Source: Klebsormidium nitens | Lineage: Eukaryota; Streptophyta; Klebsormidiophyceae; Klebsormidiales; Klebsormidiaceae | Direction: 5' to 3' | Assembly: GCA_000708835.1 (NCBI GenBank) | Contig: DF237026.1 | Coordinates: 1 to 64,000, forward strand | DNA: 64,000 nt | Shown here: positions 13,741 through 25,000 of the stretch, piece after piece | Layout: each line of letters opens with the position of its first letter | Numbering within the stretch: position 1 is the stretch's first letter | Position numbers and translations under genes: made by a program | Notes under the pieces: generated by a model | What the model saw: only the letters and a program-made list of their open reading frames with translations | The model's database searches: none | Told to the model about the DNA's origin: nothing

Positions 13741-16017
13741 TAGTAATATTGCTCGTCGATTGAACGCTGGCTGACTCTTAGGAACAAGTCCTCGACCCCT
13801 CACTGTAAGTCACTGTGATCCTTAATCAAGCTGAACAAGTGAGGCGCTCACAAAGCTTCAAAGATGAAGTTCTTAGAGAGTTGCTGAGTTCCAAGGAAAC
13901 GCCCAACCCGCTCTATCCACCCGCATACCCGGCAACGAGCGCGTGTATGGGGGGAAAAGAGGGGCACGAACAGGATTGACTTGGCTTCAGCGGAGAAGCT
14001 ATCGCAGGTACTGCGTTTACCTCAGTGCAGCGGTCGCAGTAGATACCAGCAGAAATGTCGCCAACAAGCTTCGTCATCGCCGATTTCCACAAGAAATCTG
14101 ATTGACAGGGCGCCCTGGCTCCGTCTCAACATTGATCGGAAATTAAAATGCTCACAACAAAAAACTTAAGAGGCTGTACTCAACGGCACATCTTTTTATT
14201 GGGCCCCAGTCCCAAGCCGGAAGCCAGGCCAGTATATAGACAAGGTTTGTCTGCTCTAGCAGCAAGATAATAATTCATTAAATACTCACACTTGCCTGGG
14301 ACGATCGACAGTCAGTCACGTGGTCACATTCCTCAAGTCTGCTGTAGCGTTGACCAAGCTCATCGACTTATCACTTGAGGCACGCTTGAACGAACCCCAA
14401 ACCAGGTGGAAGCTCAAAATTATATCAATGTGCACGCCATCGCAACTGTAGGTGCTCACGCAAACGCTTGATGTGCTATGATAGGCCGACCAGGAAGGGG
14501 CCACGCAGTAAGAAAAGCAGAAGCCATTTCGCCACTGAGATATATACGGCTCAATATTGCCAAACCAATCAATCGGAAACTTCCCTAGCTGCTTTCTGGA
14601 CGTCATCTTCGATCCGCATGCTAGACTTCTTGTATAAAGAACACGATGTCGACGTAAACGGCTTTGCACGTTTTAGGGTCCGAGTCGATGACGCAGCTTA
14701 TCGGTGTCAATGGACTCACAAAGCACCAGCAAATTCAAGAATCATAGCGTTTACAGAACTGAATCACCACTGACAGCAGCAGAGTACATTTCCACTACTG
14801 TTGGCAAAATGCTGATTGCCAACGACTATCTCCTCACAGCCGACGAACAAGACAAGATGTCGACCAGGAGAGATGAGGAGAAGCAAACTCTCAACCACGA
14901 AGGCGTTCCAAAACATAAGCAAAGCTGCCGCATCAGAGCTACACACAGCAAATGCAAGTACGCCTCTCCGTCTACGCTCCAGAAGAATTTCGCTCCTGAA
15001 AAGCAGGGCAAACTGATGTTCTCATTGATCGAAGTGTCGGCTCCACACCCCTACAACAGGTCTACCCTTGCTTAATGGTGCTCGGTTGTTGCTAGACCTA
15101 AGAAACATGTTAAAGCTGATAATTTAGTGCCTGCGCCGCTGCTTAATTAGAGTGTCAAACAGTCTGCTCCGCAAAAATTTTATGCGTGACTAGGAGTCAC
15201 ATACTGCCGCTCTCTAAGGCAAGGGGTTTGTCAAAAGCGAAAATTATTCTTAAGTGCCGCAGCCGGCCATGAGGCACGAGCGCGTCTGCTGGGTGCAAGA
15301 ATCGTCGCCAGTTTCAGCACTGCTCAGCTCAGGATACCAGATTCAGCATTGATTCACCCGCACATTCAAAATTGCGCACTTGACAAAAATCAGCACCTCC
15401 GCTTCGGCAAATGCTTCCTCACAAGGAAGCGCAAGTTCAGCGACCGCCTCAACGTCTGCTGACAGTCATTGCGGACCGCAAAGAGAGAGCAGCGGACAAA
15501 CTGTTCAGCGGCAACCAAGTGAGACTCTTCAGTGGCATCCGTTCAATACTGGAAGAAAATTTGAGACACAGAAAAATCATCCAAGCTCGTAAAATAACTC
15601 AACATGTTCAGGCTTTTTGTATGGTAAAACAAGTTGTTTTTCGCGCAATCCTCGAGTGGAAGGCTTGACGCTGTCGCAAGTATGCAGGCATACTAATGCC
15701 TTTCAAACTCCGTTCAGCATTGGCATCAGTGTCTTGGCTGCGGTAGCAAAGTTACGGGTTTGCCAGCGCGTAACCTTCACGGCCAGGACCACTTCTACGC
15801 AGTCACGTATTTGCTTACAAGGGAGATCCGAGTACATAATCGGCAGACTAGTGACACGTGCACAGATTAGAGTCTCGATGCCGCGTTGAAGCACACTTAT
15901 TTAGACGAACTATGAACGTCCAACGATGGTGCTAAAGGCAAAAGACTTGGGCTCTGCAACGTGGTGGCCATTCAGACAAACGCATAGACAAAATCAGGTA
16001 CCTCTCGATCGGCTTAG

Positions 16018-19000
16018 TTAATGTCTTTGTCGTACTAGCTCGCTAAAGGCACGGCCTCGGTGCATGAAGTCTGTAAACTCGTCGAAGCTTGCACACCCGG
16101 GGCTGAGCAGCACGGCATCTCCTGCGTACGGGTCAAGCAAGCCTGGTTCATGGCTTTGCAACAGGACTTGAATCAGAAGGCACCGAAGCGCCCTCTCTTA
16201 AACAGTTTCAGGGATTTCGACAGACACAATTGATTGAACTCCTTTTGATGTCCTGCCCCAAACCCGTTTTACCAGTATGCGCCCTTGTCGTTGCACAGAG
16301 CGTCGGACTGGCTTAGCAGTCATGGCGACCACAAATTCCTTCCGACTTTCGTGCACAACCTTTTGACGGGCACAGCCAGATCTGAAGCCTGATTCAGGAT
16401 CCACCTGTACCACAGGGTCGCTCAACAAGGTCCGAAGATCATTGCCGCGCAATCGCTATTAGGGGAAAGGTCCTGAAAGCCATGCATTCTATATACAGCC
16501 GCCCTTCACCCGTCGAGGGCTGACGATATTTATTGGGGGCCGTCTCACCTCTTTGCGCGATCAAGCTCGCCCGCTCGACCGCGTCCTTGAGCTTCGGAAG
16601 CGTGTGCACCGGAAGGCCGACGCCGCTGTCCGCCAGCTCAGCAGCAATCTCTGGTCCGTGCTCCCCAAACTGCGGCGGTTACAATTGAGAAGCACGTGAG
16701 CAAAGTATGATGTTATGTGCCTTTGATTGTGACAATTGAAGAAGATCAGCTTCAGACTAGACGGCTAAGTAAGTTCGTGGATTTGAGAACATGGATAAGC
16801 TGCGGGTCATCACCAGCACTGCCCGCTACAAAAGTAAAGAGCAGCCCCGCTTGTTCAGTTGATGCCCCAATCACCCTCACCCGCAGAACTTTCCATGCAT
16901 CCCCGTACTTCCCTGACCGATAAGAAGCGCATGCGAAGGGACGGCTTCGCTCACCGCAATAACTGCTCGATGGCCTGCTAACGCCGTTTTCAGGCGGTCA
17001 AACCCGAACGGCATCCCGGGTTGATCTACCTGGAAACAAGTCGAGAACTTTCAAAGCGACGCCATAGGTGGTCGTCTCATGTAGAGACTTACCACACCGC
17101 TGTTCCTTTACTTTGCAGCTTTTCAGAATGATTTGGATTTTCGGACCGTTTGCAAGAAACGGAGTGTATCATTGGGAGAGGGGAGGCCTTTACGATGTTA
17201 TTTGGGGACGTGCTCCAGAATCGACCCTGTCAGGACCCTGTAACCACGGCAAGGCTGTTACACCATAGATCAGCTAGTGACGGAGTGTTAAATCCACAAG
17301 TTTCAACACCTTTATCGTCCACCTCATTTCTAGGGGTTTCCACGACCAAGGTAAGAGAACCCACACCTTTGCCCGGCCCCCTAGAAGCACGACAGCTTTA
17401 CGCCCCTGCACCCCCCTGATCCCGACCATGCTCGCTTCCACGTTCGTAGCTTTCGAGTCGTCGATCCAAAGGACGCCCTCCGAGTCCTCGATAACTGCAA
17501 CTCGGAAGGACAAGAATGAGCATGAGATATTGCAAAGCTTTCCTGAGTTGTGACCCTTTATTGGAGATTCGCACCAAGCTTGGAAAGGCCCCGATTCAAA
17601 AAATGACATTGGAGTCCTTCACGGAAAGTCGTGATCGATCTGGACGCCATCCTCGACGGACAAAGGGGCGCTTTCTGACTACAAGCCAGGATGACATCGA
17701 GCCGCCAAAGGCTCGAAGAGCATTAAAGGCGTTTCATTTCAGATTACAGAACGCTGCATCCGTCCTCTTTTCAATCGAGGAGCCGCACAATACATCTCAT
17801 GTCGTCCTGCAACGGCGAGCCTCGCATGAGCACCCTAACCCTACGGAAGTGACCGTTTCGAGCCCTTCCAAAAACTTCAGGACAAGAAACTCATGTTGTA
17901 AAATTTTCGTCCTCACCCCACCGCTCAAAGCACACTCAAAGCTCACCCTAAACTAACATAGTTCCTGCCCAACCCCCTCACCTATTTCCATTCTATGCGG
18001 CGGCGGCTGCAGCGTCGGCAGCGCTCGCTGGACGTCATCTTGCGTCAGCCCCAGGCCGAGCGAGAGCGCCAGGAGAGCCGCGGTTCCGGCGTTGTGGGCG
18101 TTGTGGGCTCCCAGACACCGCAGGACAGAAAGGTCGAGGAGGGCTTCCGGTCCGCCCCCTGGAACGGCGACGATGGCCCGTCGGCAAGAGCTGTCGAGCT
18201 GCATAACAGGGAAACTTTGTCGGTTCTAATATCAGCCTTATTGTGATACGTAAGGCGTTACTATAATGGGACTATTCAGGCTTGGCTTCCCAAACACCGC
18301 AGGACGGAAAGGTCGAGGAGGGCTTCCGGTCCATCCCCCGGAACGGCGACGATGGCTGGTCGACAAGAGCTGTCGAGCTGCATACCACGGAGAACTTGGT
18401 TGGGTTCGAAGACGAGCCCTTTTTGTGACAGTGAACGTTCTTCCGAGTGCGCTATAAGCTGTGGTACCGGCGTTAGCACCGCAGACGAAAAGGTCGAGAA
18501 GTAGCTCGGGTTCGCCCCCCCGAGTAGCGAACGATGGCCTGTCGACAAGAGCTGTCCAGCTGCACACTGCAGAAACTAAAGTCGGTTGTTTTGATGAGTT
18601 GCCCATATTGACGTTCAAATCGTTACTACAGGTTTGCCAACTGGCGTAAGAGTCCTTAGCACCGGCAGAACTGAAAGGTTGGAAGAGCCTCCGGTCCGCC
18701 ACTTGGAACGGCGAGAATAGCTCGTCGACACTAGTTGTCGAGCTACATGGAGGCGATGCGCTTTAGCCGTTGAGTTAAGGACAACAGTTGAAAAAGGTGA
18801 AAGTACCTGACACGCACGGCCTAATGAGGGGCTGGAAACGTGCTCTCTTTAAAAAATAGGAATCCCCTATGCCGAAGAAAGCACGGGTATGTGCGTAAAA
18901 CACAGTGACCGATCACTTGCAGATATCGCTTAGCAAATCGGAGATTGCTAAAATTGTACGGTAAGGCGACCCCTATCTCCCGCAGACAGCGACTGTGAGG

Positions 19001-22000
19001 GAGGGAGAGGTACTCCGACCTTTTCATAGGAAGTTTCCGGGTTCCTGAAAGCAGGCGAGATTCAGCTCCGCTCCGAGAAGGACGGAATCGAGGCGGTAAC
19101 GCACCTGCACCCCGGGCAAGGCCCCCAGCCACGCCCGCAGTCCGTCCGAGTTGGATTCGATTGCAAGGCGCCGCAGGAACGAGTCACCTGATACAAAGAG
19201 TCCCACTGTGAATCAAGAATTACATATCAAGCAAGCGTTTCGAAGTTGCAAAGTTTCGGTTCGGAAGCGTATTCGGATCCAGTTAAGTCGAATATCGAAG
19301 CTCGTCATGAGTAGGTTCAAATGGTCAATACAAAGGTGGTACCCGAGCCCAAAGCTTTGGACTTGGCGGAAACCCTGGCTGAAAAGAAGCGTGATACCTT
19401 GTACTTTTACATGGCGAGCGAAAAGTAGTCTGCTTGCCGTTCACCAGCACAGTCGTTCCTGAAAATTTGCTCTAAAAGCAAACAACGGTTTTAAACAGGC
19501 AGAACGACCACCACGAGCATGGACCTGAGGGCCGTTTGTTCTGCTTTCGCCCGGTGCCAGCTGAGCAATCAGACTGCAAGCTTTTTCTACATATCGTTGA
19601 TTTTACTTGAATCACAAACTTCCAGGTAATGCTTTTCTAGAGAAGAAGAAACAAAAACCACGGGAGACTTTGCACCTTGTGGAATGGCGGCAATCTGGCT
19701 ACTGCTCATGTTGCGAAAAAGGGCGCACTTCGCGGCGCCGTACGCTTCCATGTTCCCGTGCCGCTCTAGATGATCAGGGGTAAGGTTCAAAACAACGCCC
19801 ACCTGGGAAGGGAGCGACGAGAAAAGGGTGAGGAAGTCATTCGTATCAGCTTCCGGGTTAGCAGGGCCTTCAGAAACAGAAGACGAACCCTCGGGTATCA
19901 AAAGTCGGAGGAATTTCATTACAGAAACGACTGGGTGAGGTACAGGTAAATACAGAAGACTGCGTTCACGTGTTTCTGGTGGCGCTCTGGGGCGCGGTAA
20001 TGCTTCTGCATCAAAATTGAGTACAGGACGACTTTCTCTACAGGACGACTTCCTCGTCCTCCAGACAAAAAAGATGTCCGAGAAAACACGCTGCTTTTTG
20101 CACAGGCACTGAGCGGATTCCTGAACTTCGGCTTAGCATTAGTGAAGAAAGAGCTTGACATTGTTGGCAACACCATTGCCAACGACCGCCTCCTCATCGC
20201 CAAAGATCAGTTACTCATTTTAACTCTTGCATAAACAGATTCTATGTTGCGGGTACCAACATGGTGGACACAAGAGGGCACCAACGCCATATCCACCATT
20301 CAAAGAAGCACTTTGGGAACGGCACGCAATCGCTCTTAGCCTCTGAAAAGGGCATGAGGGTTTAGCCGGCTACTGGCTTCGGTTTGAGCTCGTGGTAAGT
20401 GCTTCGGCCCGCTGCAAGTCCAGATGGTTCCCAACGCTACAATCGAGCAATTGAGCACGACTCCAAAGGCTTCTCCCGTGCAGCAATAAAGGGAGGTTGA
20501 CACGTAATCTACCAGACCCCTCGCACTTGACACGCCAAGCAAGACGAGCGAACTTCCAAGCCTGAGGGTTCGTTGGCTGGCTACTTGGCATGCTAACAAC
20601 CCTGAACAACGGACTTCACGAAAGGAGCTTGAGATTGAAAGGTGACTGCCTTGATATCTGCAAAGGATGCTGAATGATCCGATGGCAAGTCGCCTGTAGA
20701 TACGTCCTCATAGCCAGGCCAGAGAGGAGAAGCGACTCCTAGCTTGGACACTGAAATATTTCTTGTCTTGTCAAGGATTGCTTTCACAGCTCCTCGTTTC
20801 GGTGGACAACATAATGGAACAGAGACGATGCTCAGTTGGCATCAGGATGATGGGGACGGATGGCACGTCCCACGAAACGGACATGCCATCGGCATTGTCG
20901 TCATGGCCAGCGATATTCCAAAGGACGGCTACCAACTTACAATGGAGTGCAACATCTGCCAAGGCCACGCATCCCGAAAAGACCAACCCTGGATGGGCAG
21001 CCATATGCAGGTCCGAAACATGGCGCGCTCACGGAGTTGACGAGACCACAGGTTACTAAGAATATCGAGTGGAATACCGTGGCAGCGGAAGAGAACCCAC
21101 GGTTTGCTTCGAGAAGTACGATACTAGCACTTTGAGGGTAGCACATGCTCCTGGGTGGCCTCAGAAGGAGAGGCGTAATGAGAGCAGACGCTCAAACGCC
21201 ATTGTCGTCAAGGCCAATGTGAAGAAAGACGAACACAGGAGGATCGAGAAATTGGATTGGACTTTGTCGCTCGTCATCTTCAAGAAGAGATTCCAAGAGC
21301 AGAAAGAACAAACATCAGAAAAGATTTGTCTTCGTCATCACGTCTTCTATCAGATGACATGACCGACGCAGAAACGGGCACGGACATAAGCAGGACTTCC
21401 TGACGGTGATTCCTGTGAAGCCTTGATCAAAGTGGCAACTTCGTTGAGCACAAAATCTCTTTCAAAGAAATACCAGCACTTGAACAGCGTACGTAACGAG
21501 AAGGCCTTTTCGTTTCTTGATCTTGAAGTTTTGGAAAAGCCAAGTGGGCTCCTTAACGGGCATAAGGCCCAAACTGGATGCGGCAAGCAGCGTGCCGGCA
21601 AACGTGTGGTCACAGCCAAAGCCAATGGTCGAACAGAAGATTAAGATAGATGAGGCGATAGAGATTCGAGTATGAGCAGACCATGCACCAGCCGAGGATA
21701 TTCGAGCAGTGTAACCGCTCGCTCACTCCTTCGTTGCCTCCATGCTACACGCCCAAAGAGTGAAACAGCAAGAGCGGAGACAATAATGTTTAGCGTCCTT
21801 GATGTCGACGTTACTTGAGGCTGACACTTTAAGAAAGGGCATTTTAAGATCGCACATAAGAAAACGGTGGCTTGTAATGACCTCAGGGTCAACGTGGTCT
21901 TCGATTCGTCGGATCCGCCAGCGAACAGCATCGTCAAAGCCAACGCAGGCACAAACAGAAGCGGGCACCTAGAGTCATAAGGGTTGTATCAAATCGGAGG

Positions 22001-25000
22001 GGATTATTGCGCCAGTTGGCGTCTTGGTGATATAAAGGAGGAACGCACCAAGGCTCACGGTGGCGGAGTAAGAGGACCATAAATGACGACAAACGGCAAA
22101 CTGTTCAGGTGTGCAAGCGCCCATGAGAAGAAACGCGGCAGACTATGCCCGTCTCACAGTCAGCGAGGTGACGTAGTACAGCCAAGCGAGCTAACACTTG
22201 AAAAACATGGGAAAATGGGCACTCGAAAAACTGTCTAGAAAGACCTCTGCGTGAGCCAGCAATAGAGCACGGTACCCAACGCTCGTCTCAAATGGACAGA
22301 AGTTTCCAAACAATTGCATCTCGGTCAACGCCAAGGAACGGGCTAATGTGTAAAGCAGATCCCGGGACAGAGACTCAAAAGCCGGGACGAATTCGGGCAG
22401 CGTTCAAACTGGAAAAGTTGGTGCTACATCGTCGACATGGCCAACGGGAGACGAGATAAGGCTCTGAAAGGAGGACGCAATGTAGTAAAAGCTTATGCGC
22501 ATTGCTTCTCAAGCAGTTTTCCTGGTGAAGCGAGCACAGGACACAGAAGATAGCATTCTCTTGGCTCTAGATTGCTCCAATGTCGCGACGGCACGAGGAC
22601 AATCCAGTACAAGTTTCGTCATAGCCAGCACCAAAAGCTGATGAAGCAAGAATTGCATCCTTGGACTTCGTCAGAACCTGATTCGCTGATTGCACACAAA
22701 CTACTTGTAACAACAATCAAGACTACACATGGAGGAATGGCGCCTCCTACCCAAGTATCATCCTTTCGTCTCAATCATTAAGTACAGACGACTACTCAGC
22801 CGGGAACTTCTCTAGGCGACAACGCCGTCTGCCTTCGAACCGAACTCGTTTCGACCAACAACCAGCAAAGCATACGCCAGTTGAAAGGCCCATTTTTTTG
22901 TTTGATATACGAGGGCTTTAGGCACTCGCAAAAAAAATGGTAGCAGACACCCTCTTTGGCGTTCAGGCCAGATGGATGATGTTCGGTGTTCTCTTCGAAT
23001 GCCGTTCAACCCACCCTAGCGAAACGCTTTAGAGAGTAAGTTAAGGAACGCACGACCAAACAACCACTGGCTTACCAAAGTCGACAAGATACGAGATAGC
23101 AGGACAACAACTTCATGACAAAAAAACAGGGGGGCTATATCATGAAAGTTGTACTTTGCAGATGGCTATCCGACACGATCACCAAGTGCAAAACAGACTT
23201 TAATTGAGCCTTGCAATGCATGTTGTGTTTTAAACAAGAAACATATCTGCATGTCCCTTAAAACCCTCCGCTTTGCGGGTGACAAGATTGCGGAGACGTC
23301 ATCATCGCCGCACAAGGGGCAGAAGCAAGCAGTTGAGAAACCTTTGCACGCCCTTCAGTGAGTACAGTAAGCAATAGAAAACGCTGCAGTGTAGAGCGTC
23401 GATGGAGGCCAGAATGGGGCAGCGTAATTGTCCAATCGAATGTGACAAACGGCTGGGTTTCAAAGCAAACAGCAAGACCAATCGCCAGAACCAATTCTAG
23501 TTGCACGGGTGCAGCAATCCACGCAACAACGGCCAGAAGATTGATCCGAGCAGGAAAACAAAGGAAAACGCCGGTACAGTATGCACGATGCAAAAAAGCA
23601 AAACTCTGCTGTCTCCAAAGCTTTGGCTTGGAACGGCCGACGAAGGTGACTGCGACCTCAGTGTAGCAGAGTAAATCACTACCTGTGACCCACGTCCGAC
23701 CCACTTACAAGGTCCATACGACACTTATTCTCTCTTAAAGTGCCGGGCGTTTTTGCCCAACTTATAGCTAAGAAACAAATGTCGTGTGCATGGGCTTGCT
23801 CAAAGTCACAGAGACGAGAAGATATGAAAGAGCTCGCCCCGACTCTGTCATTGGCTGACGACCACACGGGTGGCCTATGTAGTCAGCCCTCCTTTCTGAG
23901 AGCCCTTTTCCAAACTAAACACTCAAATAAATAAGGCATTTATTTACAAATGTCTCATACGCAAAAGCTACCGAATTGGTCGGAGCCAACAAATCAGCCA
24001 GGAGCAAAGTGCTTGTACAGAGTAGTCTACGCGTTACTGCAGGGACTCATCTCGGACCAACCTGTGTAAAGCAGATGACGGCTCCGGATTTGTTGAACGA
24101 GAACAACTCAATTGTAGCAGACGGTGATAAGACCAGAGTGAATGAAAACATTGGCTCACCTTAGGGTTTAAAGAACCAGGGAACTGCAGTTGGTAGCTGC
24201 TGACCTCTACAATAGCTGCCTGCGCGAAAAGCTCTCATGTCAGTATGAGCCGTCTTAAAAATGTTACGCAAGCTCAGGAAGAGCGGGTTAGACAGGTGAG
24301 TTGGACGCGTCTGGCATTGAGACTCATGCCCGACATCTTGTCTTCCAAGTACCGCAGCCTAGTGCTTTTTCTCATCAAAGGCAGCTCAAGAGAATTGATC
24401 CGTCTAGGGCAGCGGCCAAGAACGGGGAAGTGATCGACACCCACTTCGAGCGAGATGCAATCGCAACGTCCTCCAACACCTCAATTGGTTGGTGGTCCGA
24501 GCGTGGCTCGCAAAGAGTATCGAAGTGAAGAGAGGCAGATAAGAGCCGCTCTGATACAACTTGTACACTAACGTAATGTCTTCGACGGTTGGAGACTACG
24601 ACGACCTGACTAAGCAAGCCAAATGCGCCGGATGTGACCCACTTCCAAAGTCTTCATTGCCGAGACTCGGCCGTCACCTGGTATGGAGGGTCGTCTGGCG
24701 GGAAGGCCAGGCACTCTAGGGCCGCCACTGACAGGGGCGTGCCGAGATTTCCGCCGAGGAAGGGCCGTTTGCCCGCCTCCCGGAGAATCTGCACACGAGG
24801 CCCTGATTCTTAGGTTATGATTTCGTCAACGCATCGTTTCAAGAACAAACACTGGCACGGCTCAATAGAGGGAACCAGTTTGGAACTCCACCACTTTGAG
24901 TTCCAGACGCCAGGGTGACGGCACCAGCTCGTTTTCCTGGCGAAGGAAGCCAACTGAATACAAAGCTTTTAGAAACGGACACACCACACTTGCTTCCTTG

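Larger units (their letters stand above)
1..16017. other. Gene-poor region with decayed repeats
   Basis: I find no convincing coding gene in this 16 kb. Open frames are all short (below about 175 codons), overlap on both strands, and none carries a domain or motif that I recognise. What can be seen is repetitive: a diverged pair of copies at 5.47-7.8 kb and 11.5-13.7 kb, a smaller related piece at 3.09-3.31 kb, and many scattered short segments resembling ATTGCCAACGAC followed by a TCATCGCCAA-like stretch. I see no intact transposase, reverse transcriptase or integrase and no tRNA. It is most likely intergenic DNA made of old duplicated or transposed material. Confidence 0.6.

Noticed and set aside
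19040-19206. Longer version of murD exon 9 running to the in-frame stop near 19024
   Set aside because: A good donor GTGCAG|GTGCGT at 19105 ends the exon in phase 0 and matches the family alignment.
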